A DNA stretch of 10,748 nucleotides from assembly GCA_004151065.3 (NCBI GenBank), contig NWUY0300005908.1:26973-37720 (forward strand), in the 5' to 3' direction. The stretch comes from Larix sibirica. Its lineage: Eukaryota > Streptophyta > Pinopsida > Pinales > Pinaceae. The notes under the pieces were generated by a model. That model saw only the letters and a program-made list of their open reading frames with translations, did not search any database and was not told the origin of the DNA. Below are positions 1 through 8,603 of the stretch, one piece after another; position 1 is the stretch's first letter; each line of letters starts with the position of its first letter. Position numbers and translations under genes: made by a program.

Positions 1-960
1 CCCATTCCCCACGCTGCAACTCCCCAGCTCATACTTATTTCTCTCCCCACTCCTGTGCAGCACCATCTAGACCCAACGCCTGCATCCTACATTCATGCTT
101 TACCTATATTCTGATTTTTCATGCTGCCATTCCATTAATGCTCCTCCAGCCCCATTACTCCCTCCACCTTTCACGCTTCCCTTTTTAATTCCTGCACATT
201 AGCCTCCATTCCATTCTATCTGCATTCAACTAGCTATCATGATCCCCTCGTGCTCTAACGCTGCCCAGCTATCACACCTTTCCTATGCTCTATCCCTGCG
301 CCTAGATCTCACGCCTTCAGCCGTCCATATATAGGATTCCCACATTCACGCTGTCCTAACACTCCCATCTCATCCTACCTTCACGCCATTCATGGCTGCC
401 ACAAGATGCATGCGTCTCCTCCCCATTTTGAGAACGTGATTTTAGGGTTTGGGCTTTGCACCTTCCAGAAGGAAACGTAATAGTAAATGGTCATGCCCCC
501 TTTGCTAAATACTCCAGGAACCTGCCCCTAGCTCCTTTCTCACGCCAGTATACCCTCCCTTCACACCTGCACTCTCTGCTAATGACTTACTCATCATCAC
601 ATTGCCCATTCCTCTAGCGCTTAACTCCTCCAACCTTTCATTCCTCTCTCTACATTTCCAAATTGGCACTCTACATCGCAGCTCCATCGGCCAAGCGCAT
701 CCACCTGCACATTAACCACGTTTTTGCATCACCACTCTTTTTGCCTGTACGCCCAACTATTCAACATTCCTACCCTTCCTTCGCTTCCCTGCTCCACACT
801 CTCTGCACCCCACCATCACTACTCCCCCTCTCGCTGCTCACACCCAACGCAGCCCCCATCTTCATGCAACCAATGTTATACCATACTTCCATACTTCCCG
901 TGTTATACCATCTCCCCCCCTACTCCTCGACGCATGATTCCCATCAATGCGGTTGATGGA
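1..960. repeat. Pyrimidine-rich tract with degenerate CAYGCY motif repeats
   Basis: The + strand is dominated by C and T through most of this stretch, and no gene is supported in it. A short motif recurs: CACGCT near 10, 172 and 347; CATGCT near 94 and 120; AACGCT near 257; CACGCC near 310, 382 and 541, often followed by pyrimidines such as TTCC or GTCC. Spacings early in the block (84, 26, 52, 85, 53) fall near multiples of 26-28 bp, which hints at an eroded minisatellite, but this was judged by eye. Two further copies of an 11-base motif, TGTTATACCAT, lie 27 bp apart at 874 and 901. Frames open on the + strand at 663-956 and 724-1041 are low-complexity (Pro, Ser, Leu, His) and are explained by base composition. 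It could also be a CT-rich promoter or 5'-leader region of a gene outside the window. Confidence 0.5.
441..450 (-). promoter_or_regulatory. Telo-box-like motif
   Basis: TTTAGGGTTT on the + strand reads AAACCCTAAA on the - strand, containing the plant telo-box core AAACCCTA. In plants this core occurs in promoters of ribosomal-protein and other growth-linked genes, and as short interstitial telomere-like sequence. Here it is one unit with no downstream gene visible, so a regulatory role is only a possibility. An identical 10-mer occurs at 10466-10475. Confidence 0.3.
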
Positions 961-1039
961 ATTGCAAATCTTGAGTTAGAAGGATGCACTACAGCTTCTG
1001 GAACCTTCACTATACTCTCATATAATAACTCTTCAAGGT

Positions 1040-1107
1040 GATGAATTTTCAAAGCTGGATGTAAAGGAAGCAAAGGAAGCTGAGGTTTCTAAGGTCGAAA
1101 ATTCATC
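1040..1107. repeat. 11-bp perfect inverted repeat with short direct repeat in loop
   Basis: GATGAATTTTC at 1040-1050 is the exact reverse complement of GAAAATTCATC at 1097-1107, with 46 bases between the arms. Inside the loop AAAGGAAGC occurs twice in tandem (1063-1071 and 1072-1080). The surrounding stretch 961-1116 differs in composition from the pyrimidine-rich block to its left. One frame across 950-1040 is mildly coding-like and ends at a stop just before the left arm, but it is too short to call. A hairpin in RNA or a small element remnant are both possible. Confidence 0.45.
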
Positions 1108-1116
1108 TCAGCACAA

Positions 1117-1611
1117 GTGCATTCTCCAACCACATATGCAGAACAAAAGTTCTTTTTTTTCCAGCAGTCGAGAAGTTTATTTCGCCTTCACCAACAAGCC
1201 ATTTTCAACATGGCATCTTTAGCATTATTCAAAAACACATTTTGCATTTATCAACAAGTCAACTCCAATGCCATCTTCAACATGGCTCTCATTTCTTTAG
1301 GCTTCAGCAACCTTTTCATAGGGACCCAGTCCCTCTCTCAGTACAAGCTCACCACTGGGCTCACATTTTTGGTTCAGTTTTCTTTTGTAGCAGTATTAGC
1401 TCATGGGTTCTCTTTCAGTTCCAGTTTGGCTATTTGTCATTTCCTCCAGAGATTCATCAGCATGGCCTCTTCAACTTCATTCAGCAACACTTCCCACAGT
1501 TTTGTAGCACTCGCTATCTCGATTCCTCTTCACTGGTTCACAAGGGTTCTCTTTCTCTTTGGGGTAGCCAGGTGTCTCCACCCTCCCCAACTACGTGGCA
1601 CAACACATTGA
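1117..1611 (+). CDS. Unrecognised 164-codon open frame, possibly spurious
   Basis: The frame opens with GTG at 1117; the first ATG codon in this frame is the Met of a MASLALF segment, about 31 residues in, near 1210. The peptide is rich in Ser, Phe, Leu and His, with hydrophobic stretches around residues 70-110 and 125-155 that could be membrane-like but may only reflect T-rich DNA. The DNA has loose internal repeats: AACATGGC occurs after a similar leader near 1208 and 1279, giving the repeated peptide AIFNMA. An overlapping 140-codon frame (1242-1664) is equally open, which weakens both. The 3' end runs into the 45-48-bp tandem repeat at 1566. I recognise no family. A remnant of a coding repeat or chance openness are both likely; function is unknown. 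Confidence 0.2.
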   Translation: MHSPTTYAEQKFFFFQQSRSLFRLHQQAIFNMASLALFKNTFCIYQQVNSNAIFNMALISLGFSNLFIGTQSLSQYKLTTGLTFLVQFSFVAVLAHGFSFSSSLAICHFLQRFISMASSTSFSNTSHSFVALAISIPLHWFTRVLFLFGVARCLHPPQLRGTTH

Positions 1612-1679
1612 GCAGCCAGGTGTCTCCACCGTCTCAGTCTCAGTTGCACTCACTGGGCAGCTAGGTGTCTCCACCCTCC
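1566..1679. repeat. Three-copy tandem repeat, 45-48 bp unit
   Basis: The core AGC(C/T)AGGTGTCTCCACC appears at 1566, 1614 and 1659, giving spacings of 48 and 45 bp. The first and third copies continue with CTCC, while the second has GTCT. Between the cores the sequence is only partly conserved. The third copy stops directly at the N at 1680, so the array may be longer in the real genome and collapsed in the assembly. Confidence 0.7.
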
Positions 1680-1680
1680 N
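1680..1680. other. Single N, ambiguous base or collapsed gap
   Basis: One N follows the third repeat copy, and sequence character changes at once from pyrimidine-rich repeat to AT-rich DNA. A tandem array is a common place for an assembly to break, so sequences left and right of this base may not be truly adjacent. Confidence 0.6.
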
Positions 1681-2280
1681 TTATGAGTTTTCATACTTAT
1701 CCACTAATGAGTTGTTAGTGATATCTATATCTAGAGGTGACTATTATTCTTATACTATATAATACCATCATTGGTATGAAGATCTATGCAAGAGAATGGC
1801 TCAAGCCTTTTCTAGCACTATGTCTCTTGTTTGCTTGCTCTAATAGTTTAACACACTTCGAGCATTCACATTCATTTATCCATTAGCACATTTTCCTAGG
1901 GAATTAGGTGGTGCGCTCCTCTAGAATGTCCACTTGGATATTTGAACGAATTTGTCCATGCCCTGCACACCTTGTGAAGTTTAAAGTGACTAGCAACTAA
2001 TTGGTCCACTTCTTGGATGTCCACTTGGAAATTTCTTGAGGATAACTACCATTGGAACTCCTCTTGAGGGCACACTTGTTCTCTCTCCTTAAAGGGCACA
2101 CTTATGAAGAAATAAAATATGATTTGCTTGGTCAAACACCTTAGAGGCTACCACATGTGTGGAGATATTCATCTTCTTAAAGAGCACACATGTGAAGCAT
2201 TGTTATTTTTACTTGGTTGGTGACTCAAAGGAGGAGTGCACCCTCTTTCCTTGATCCATTTTGGAGGTGATTGTTAACGT
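1681..2280. repeat. AT-rich block with paired direct repeats about 90 bp apart
   Basis: ATGTCCACTTGGA plus a similar tail occurs at 1926 and 2017 (91 bp apart). CTTAAAG(G/A)GCACACA-type sequence occurs at about 2088 and 2176 (88 bp apart), followed by (T)ATGAAG or GTGAAG. A related GGGCACACTTGT lies near 2068 and GCACACCTTGTGAAG near 1964. Together these look like a family of diverged short repeats upstream of the TATA-like box at 2442. That arrangement resembles enhancer repeats in the U3 part of a plant LTR, but no LTR boundary was found. No gene is visible in this stretch. Confidence 0.45.
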
Positions 2281-2760
2281 ATTGAATTATTTATTCATTT
2301 TTTAAACTTTCTCGTGGAGTTAGTTACTTGTAACAAGTGGATCTAACCACTTATGCTATTATTGGGAGACTTTCTTGAGGAAAATGTGGACCCAGGAGAG
2401 AAAACCATTTTTTATTGTAAAAGAAGTTAAGCAATACTCTCTATTTAAAGAGTAGTCTTTCCTCATTCACTTTCATGGTTGATTTGTGAGGATTTATCTC
2501 CTCTTGGAGTATTATTGTATCTCTTTTGAAGGATGTAATGGAGTCATGAAATCTCTTTCTATTTTATGTGAAGCTTATTTTATTGGTTTTAATTGTTATG
2601 GATGTATGTTATAATATCACTTACAAACATATGCTTGAGAGGATAAGTTTCAAGGGTTAATATACCATCTTAGAAGGGTTTAATGTGAGGGATTAACCCT
2701 TTTAAATTTCCTTTGATATGCTATTTATAAATATGTTGTCTTGCATCTATCATCTTCTAA
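2281..2760 (+). promoter_or_regulatory. Possible LTR-like core promoter region
   Basis: TATTTAAA at 2442-2449 is a TATA-like box, flanked by the short complementary arms ACTCT (2436-2440) and AGAGT (2449-2453). It is preceded by the diverged direct repeats at 1926-2197 and followed by T-rich DNA with CCTCATTCA near 2461, a pattern seen at the U3/R junction of plant LTR retrotransposons. No TG...CA ends, target-site duplication, convincing tRNA-complementary site or second copy could be identified, so it may equally be chance AT-rich sequence or the worn promoter of the pseudogene that begins about 2.4 kb downstream. Confidence 0.2.
2652..2701. repeat. 10-bp perfect inverted repeat
   Basis: AAGGGTTAAT at 2652-2661 pairs exactly with ATTAACCCTT at 2692-2701, with 30 bases between. 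Within the loop, near 2674, there is a near-copy of the left arm (AAGGGTTTAAT), so the site also contains a direct repeat. No protein or terminator context is visible. Confidence 0.4.
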
Positions 2761-3710
2761 GAGTTGTTGTTGGGTTAATAGTTCATTGTAAGACACACCC
2801 TCATAGTAATTTTTGGGAGTGGCATCATTAGGGTCATCCAAGTTTGTTTCTACATCATCTAATAGCAAGTTAAGGAAAATTTATTATATCTTTACTTGTC
2901 GTAACCATTCATATAACTTGCTCTCTTTAGATTGATCTTTTGAATCCATTATTCCCAACATTGGATAGGCACCAATCCTCTATCTTCCATCACCCATTCA
3001 CTTTATTACATTTGCACTCATTTTGTTAGGCTTACTCTCCTTAGCCTCCATGCCATAGCCTTAGCAAACTTATGTAGGTATACACCTCTTGAGTTGGAGG
3101 AGAGACAACCTAAAGTTGGAAAGGTGGTTACTAAGGTGATAGTGGGTAGCCCCTCTTAGTGACCCTTGGGTTTGCATTTTGTGCGTGGGACTTTAAAATG
3201 TTTGAAGCATTAATTCAAGAGGTAATAGGTAGGAAAAAAAGGGAACATAAAGCTTTCACATGACCTCCAAGCACATCTTCACAAGTTCAATATAAAACCT
3301 CTGCATTATAATCCTTTGTTTTCCCAAGTCAATCCATGGAGAGAGTTGTGGAAGACAACTTGTTTTCACCCATGAGGACCCCTAACCAAAATTTTGCCTC
3401 TAATGCCCCTAAAGGTTTGGAGAGCATTGAAATTTCATATCTCCCAAGTAATACCTACCCTTCAAGCTCCCAAAGTGCCTCATTTTTTCCCCTTGAAATA
3501 GTACGGTCTAAACCCATGAAGAAAATCATGAGCTGAGCCCATTATAACTCCTTGCTACAAAAAATTGAATGATATATTATGTATAAATGCACTAAGTCGA
3601 TAGATCTCATGAACAATTGAAATGGGCTCCTACAAAGTCATATCAATGTTCTGGATTATATCATGGGAGGAGGCACAAATGGAATCATAAAGGGATGAGC
3701 ATGCCACAAA
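2761..3710. other. AT-rich stretch with no supported gene
   Basis: I see no convincing gene here. A 66-codon + frame at 3336-3536 is open but has no recognisable features. An imperfect hairpin with 10-base arms (GGTTACTAAG at 3126-3135 and CTTAGTGACC at 3155-3164, one G-T mismatch) lies in the middle. AGATCTCATGAAC at 3602 resembles part of the repeat unit at 3711-3985 and may be an outlying worn copy of it. Confidence 0.35.
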
Positions 3711-3985
3711 CAAGCCAGATCTACCCCACCCAAGTCAAATCGACGATTTATAATTGACCATGGGGGTAAGGTCGGCCATCAAGGGTCGAAGGATTTGCAA
3801 ATTGCATGAATAGCCACAATTTGGCCCACCGGTTAATATCTACAACGAAGGTTCCATCACAAGGCCTTTTCAAGAAATAAAAGGGTAAGGAAGTCATGGA
3901 TGACCAAGATCTCATCAACCCATCAAGATCAATAACTAACATTCCATCGCAGCGTGACAGGTCATTGAGGAATGGGAGCAACTTA
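3711..3985. repeat. Degenerate tandem repeat, unit about 95 bp
   Basis: An ungapped comparison of the stretch starting CATGAATAGCC (about 3805) with the one starting CATGGATGACC (about 3895) gives roughly 40 matches in 62 positions by eye. A third unit beginning near 3711 shares AGATCT and CACCCA-like blocks with the second; anchors ACCCA, GCCCACC and ACCCATC lie at 3728, 3824 and 3918. On the - strand the two better units encode similar peptides, LPF...RCDGM(L)V(I)D and LPF...RPCDGTFVVD, about 30 residues apart within an open 105-codon frame (3748-4065). Related blocks at 4054 and 4095 (AATAT(T)CCACCAAT) may be more decayed units. Whether the repeat was ever coding on the - strand is unclear. 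Confidence 0.45.
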
Positions 3986-4361
3986 AGTACCGTGAACAAT
4001 CTCGATTTGATTTGATAGATGAGATGAACAAGTCGGGTCATGCCATGGAAGTAATATTCCACCAATGGTCGAATAGGTCTCTACTGACACAAATAATATC
4101 CACCAATATAGGATTTCGGATCTTTGTTTTAGTTGAGATCCCACTGGGACTCAAGTGTCGAATCTCATCCACCAGTCAAAACTTGCCACGCCACATGCTA
4201 TGACTACTAAGAAACATCAATTCTAGTACAATCCAACACTAAGGGACATGAATGCAAATTTTAATTTGTACATAGTAGTGCTATATCTTTGAAAAGGATG
4301 AAAAGCTCTTGCCTTTTCCCACTTCTACATGCAAGCTTATGAAAGAGGACAACTGAGCAAA

Positions 4362-4614
4362 GCCAATGAGATAGAGAAGGATTGATACCATTTCCAAAGC
4401 ACACATACAATACACCATTTCCAAGTTGCCACCTTCTGAAATAAAATGGGCACCTGCACATACCAAGTAAGATCAACTTCAAAGTCTATACTTTATTTAT
4501 TTCTCCATGGAATCTTACAAGTAGTTCAGTGAGTTTTATATCTTAGAGGCCATTATTTTTTATAATCCTATAAATCCAACCATGCCAAGAGCCTCTAAGA
4601 TTGCTAAGAGAAAA
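4362..4614 (+). repeat. Tandem duplication copy 1, about 250 bp
   Basis: This copy starts at GCCAATGAG and runs through TACCATTTCCAAAGCA (4386), CACCTGCACATACCAAG, TTTCTCCATGGAATC and CCATGCCAAGAG (about 4580). It matches the next copy at an offset of 253 bp at its left and 249 bp at its right; a 4-base gap after ACATACCAAG explains the change. Identity is about 85-90% by eye. CCATTTCCAA is itself repeated inside the unit 27 bp apart. Near its end an ATG at 4582 opens a peptide beginning MPRASKIAKRKS, the counterpart of the pseudogene start in copy 2. Frames on the - strand at 4261-4482 are shadows of this repeat. Confidence 0.85.
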
Positions 4615-4860
4615 TCCAATGAGTTATATAAGGCTTGCTACCATTTCCAAAGCATGCATGCAATCCACCATTTCCAAGATGCCACCTTTTGAAAGAAAAT
4701 GGACACCTGCACATACCAAGTTCAACTTCAAAGTCTATACTCTATCTATTTCTCCATGGAATCTTACAAGTAGTTCAGTGATGTTTATATCTTAGAGTCC
4801 ATTAGTTTTGTTAATCCTACAAATCCAACCATGCCAAGAGACTCTAATATAGCTTCAATG
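4615..4860 (+). repeat. Tandem duplication copy 2, about 250 bp
   Basis: Copy 2 follows copy 1 directly, from TCCAATGAG to the region after CCATGCCAAGAG at 4830. Differences from copy 1 are mostly single-base, including CACACATACAA against CATGCATGCAA and AGCCTC against AGACTC. The ATG at 4831 begins MPRDSNIAS and is in frame with the first piece of the downstream pseudogene, so the duplication appears to include the leader and start codon of that gene. A + frame at 4601-4795 crosses the copy junction and is not considered real. Confidence 0.85.
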
Positions 4861-5833
4861 GAATCCTTGTCCTGCTCCACTAGTCATCACTTTGTTTTGA
4901 TCAATGTATCTACCTCAAAATCCCCCTCATTCATGGACAACTTTTCCAAGGTTTCCACCCCTTCCCTCACTTCTTACACCCCCCAACTAATTGTGACCGC
5001 CTATGGTTGTCTCGTAGAAGGAGCTAAGGGGAATCCCTATTGAAAATCTAATTAGCCCATCATATATCCGATGAGACATATCCTTTTCCTAAATTCCTCA
5101 ACATCTATGCCAAACACTACAAATTCTCTACTGCATTAGTCATGTCCATTGATACAAATGGAAATCTTTCTAATTAATGTTCAAACCATTTCTACTATGT
5201 TAGGAACCTCCATGAGCACTATTGTTTTATCCTCTAAGGTGCAAAGTAACCAATACCTCGAGTTGCATGAGGAACAAAAGGAAACCATTTTCTAGAGGTT
5301 GTCATATAACCAAGGTAAGGCCAAATCCCACCTTCCCCATTCAGGACCAAAAAAATTCCAAATTGGGTCTAGGAATCTATTTATATGTTCACCTTAATTT
5401 TAGGAAGGGATGAAGACACTACATTAAATAAAGGAATGATAGCTATACTTGACTTATTTCATGGTTGATCAACCTCACATTCAAATATGCAAAAACCCCG
5501 GTCCTTAATATAAGACAATATTTGGCTAATTTCCAAACCAAAAGAGTATTCTAATACCCATCCTACCTAGTATACATGTTCATATTCTATTAGAGCCACA
5601 TCCTAATCCACCTAGGATTGAAACACTCTCAGGATGGCAAGCCCACTAGGTATATAGACTTCCTACCATGGGTTAAAAAGGGTGAGAAAAAATCTCCCCT
5701 CTTCAAATACATAAATAATATCATGTTTATAGCTTTCTCAATCATCACAAGAAGAGAGCCTCAGAGGATTCCTAATAATACCAAACCATACCTACAGTTG
5801 AGTGACACTCATAGGAAAGGAAACTCATTCTTA

Positions 5834-5843
5834 GGGGGGGGGG
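5834..5843 (+). repeat. Homopolymer of ten G inside the pseudogene
   Basis: Ten consecutive G residues follow the SFL codons of the frame 2 piece; the frame then meets two adjacent stops (TAA at 5852 and 5855) before frame 2 becomes open again at 5858. A run like this is prone to slippage in replication and to sequencing error, so the local break may be an expansion or a read error and not an old mutation. Confidence 0.7.
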
Positions 5844-8079
5844 ATTTATATTAATAAGTGTATGGAATCGAATCATCCCTCTACAAGCTCCTTGAATTCC
5901 TCACTCCTAAAATATTTGTATTTGAATATATCAGGCAACTGATAAAAATGGATGAGAGCCATTTCCATAAATGTAAGAAGCGCAGGGTTCGGTATCCCAT
6001 TTTCATGGGAGGATATGTTGAAGCAGACAAAAAAGGTGCAAAAGAGGCTGTCCAGATTTAGGAAAGTCTAAATCCCCCCCAGGATAAGCCACGGAAGTAT
6101 GAATTGCTTTTAATTATAGCAAAGGAGAAGCAAAAGCAGCACCCAAGGTCTAAAGATCGTGAAAAGAGGCCACTAGAAGAGAAATTGGATAATAAATATT
6201 CTTAACAAGAGGCCAAGGCCATTTTGGAGGCGGTTGTAGAGCCTTCCAAAATTATTAGTGAATTATTTCCCAAAAATCACCCTAAAAAAACAAATACACC
6301 AACATATTACACGTTCAATAGGCCCAAAGATGTTGTGGTCTCTCCAACGGATATGAATTTCATTTCCCTGAGTGAAGTAAGGAGGAAAGAAGTACATGAA
6401 AACAACTTCAGCAAACAAAATATGGGACCGTGGTGGAGGTTGATATTGTACCTTGAAGTTGAAAAAATTCCTTATAGCTAAATGCCTAAGGATGCAATTT
6501 TCTTTAAATTATATGATGAAACCCTAAAGGCTAGGAGGTTTGAAAGGGACGAGAAGGACAAGAAATAGGAAATTTAACCGCCTCATCCTAGTATATGGGA
6601 AAATAAATGCAAGAGGATATCTTCTCTTCTAAAGAAGCAACCATACATGTCCAACCAAAGGCCCCAAAATATGAAAAGGCCATGCTCATCTTATAATCCA
6701 TGGATTTCAAGGAGACTAAAGAACTAGAAAGGCTAGGCAAGGTATAAAGGAGACTATTATTATGGAAAAAAGTCCCAAGCTTTTAGGAACAGGAGCTAAC
6801 CCAAGTGCTCCTTATATTGATAAAGAATATATGCAATCCACCTTCACCCCATCATCAGAGGCAGCAATTGAATATGATCAGATGATACATATCCTAGCTC
6901 AAGAAGTGCCTCCAAGGACCCTATCCCACATGCCTCTTCCCAATAGCAGAACACATCATAATAAATCCATCAAAACCTGACAAAAACAAGATAAGAGGAA
7001 AATAAAGTAGAAAGTGGGAAGCAACAACAACAAGCAAATCTAGAGGCCTAAGCTACAAATGGGAAAGTTGCACAAGAAGCTAAAGAAAAGAACAAATCAA
7101 TTGAAGAAGCTGCTAAAAATATCACTAAAAAGTTGAGGAAAGGAAAAAGGAAACTAATAAGAAAAGGACAGAAAAATCTCCTCAAAAATCTAAAGAAGAA
7201 AATAAGGCAACAATAGAGAAATATTTGTAGAAGAGCTACTAAAGGGGTAGAGGAGAAGAAGAAAAGAAAGAGATAAGATGAGCACGAGAAGGAGGGATTG
7301 AAAAGATGAAAGTAAAGACAAATAAATCATGGAAAGAAGCTACGGGGAGGATAAAAAAGGACACATCTAAACCCAATGTACCCCATATATTGAAGGATCT
7401 TCCCCCTCTATCTTTGTCTCCTCTTCTCCCTCTAATTTTTCCCAAATTATTTCCTTGGCCATACTAGGTGGGGTGCCTAGTTCACCTACTGCTAGTAATT
7501 ATCATACCTCCAAACAACAACCCTCATGGATGGACATCATTCAACCCCTTAACCAATGTGATCCTTTAGAGATGGTGAGGGAGGAAAGGAGGGAAGAGAA
7601 CAAGGAATATTTAACTGCTTTAAGTTCTACAAATGGAATTACCCATCCTAAACTCCTCCCCATGTATGATGACCAAACAGGATAATATAACATGACTACC
7701 CAATATCCCCTGGTAAAAATGCCATATTCAGAAATGGAGCCTGAAAAGTTGCTCGAGTCACACTTGAGACAACTAAATTGGCCCCCGAGGGATAATATTT
7801 TGATGGCGAAGAGCTCCGACAATATGGTATAAAACATGCATGTGAATGTTTCTCACTTTAACAAAAAGTTCAAGTATGGCATTGTCCTTTCCCAAAAACA
7901 TTTCTTGAACGCCAAAGTAAGATCCTTGGAGACATAAAAAGAATAGTTTCATAATAGATTGTCCACCTTAGGGAGGGAGGGACCTGCATCTAAGGAGGCT
8001 ATAGCTCTCTTCAAGGAGGATGCAAATATTCAGGCTCTAGAGAGTAGTCAAATGACCCTGACATTCCCTACGATAGCAA

Positions 8080-8600
8080 ATGATGGAGGAGAGGCATCAA
8101 CAAATTGAGGAAGTTAATTTCTTGAGAAGAAAAAAATGCCATCCTCAATGCAAAAGGCTAGACTATGAAAGAAAGAATAATATCTTTAGAGGGTGAACAA
8201 AGCAAAGTGAAAAAAATTCCTTACAATTAGAAGAGGAAAATGCGAGGATCGAGAACCTCTAGTATGAGGCCACAGTAGCTGAATGAATCGGGTCATTTCT
8301 TTTAATGTTGAAATTTCTAGGCCTGTGGATATTGTTGAAGTACAAATCCACAAGAGAGTTGAGCAACTTCTTAAAGAAGTTGAGGAATGGAAAACAAATA
8401 ACAAAGTAACCTTCTTCAGGTCACCAACACCCAAAGCATAATAAAATTTAGGAAAGAAAACCTAAAGAAGCAAGGGCAAAAGCTTAATGGGGCTCAGAAA
8501 AAGTGGCATGAAGAAAAGAAGTAGGTAACAATGCTAGTAGAGGAAAGAGATTCTTGGAAAACTAGGTATGAAGAAACCTTGGAAAACAAGGTATGAAGAA
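8080..8600 (+). pseudogene. Coiled-coil-like C-terminal part of the pseudogene
   Basis: Successive short frames give peptide rich in Glu, Lys, Gln and Leu: MMEERHQQIEEVNFLRR in frame 1 from 8080, ISLEGEQSKVKK in frame 2 near 8180, NSLQLEEENARIENL in frame 1 from about 8215, VQIHKRVEQLLKEVEEWK in frame 0 within 8286-8438, and KKWHEEKKQVTMLVEERDSW in frame 2 near 8500. Spacing of hydrophobic residues among charged ones is as expected for a coiled coil. Stops sit at 8260 (TAG), 8284 (TGA), 8522 (TAG) and 8594 (TGA), so it cannot be translated as it stands. A role in self-assembly would fit a structural protein but is only inferred. A - strand frame at 8186-8434 is its shadow. Confidence 0.55.
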
Positions 8601-8603
8601 ACC
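8554..8603 (+). repeat. 25-bp tandem duplication in the pseudogene
   Basis: TTGGAAAACTAGGTATGAAG at 8554 recurs as TTGGAAAACAAGGTATGAAG at 8579, with the same following bases, so the unit is 25 bp and the copies differ at one position. A 25-bp insertion shifts the frame by one base. The sequence after it still gives coding-like peptide (QLLTMMNTIKGMV, if the TAA is read as an ancestral CAA) in the frame that crosses both copies, so either the duplication is old or another indel compensates. Confidence 0.75.

Noticed and set aside
1773-1790. TGGTATGAAGATC as a primer-binding site for initiator tRNA-Met
   Set aside because: Only the first six bases match the usual TGGTATCAGAGC site, and it lies upstream of the TATA-like box with no LTR end before it.
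2845-2875. Worn primer-binding site after TCTACATCATCTAATAGCAAG
   Set aside because: The resemblance to the usual plant sequence is vague and several bases differ at the key positions.
3336-3536. 66-codon + strand frame starting MERVVEDN
   Set aside because: It is short, has no recognisable motif, and no extension was found in neighbouring frames; length is within chance expectation.
5834-5843. G-quadruplex at the ten-G run
   Set aside because: A single G run without further nearby G tracts does not make a standard intramolecular quadruplex.
7239-7837. Open frames on the - strand (7239-7445 and 7541-7837)
   Set aside because: They oppose the better-supported + strand pieces of the pseudogene and have no features of their own.
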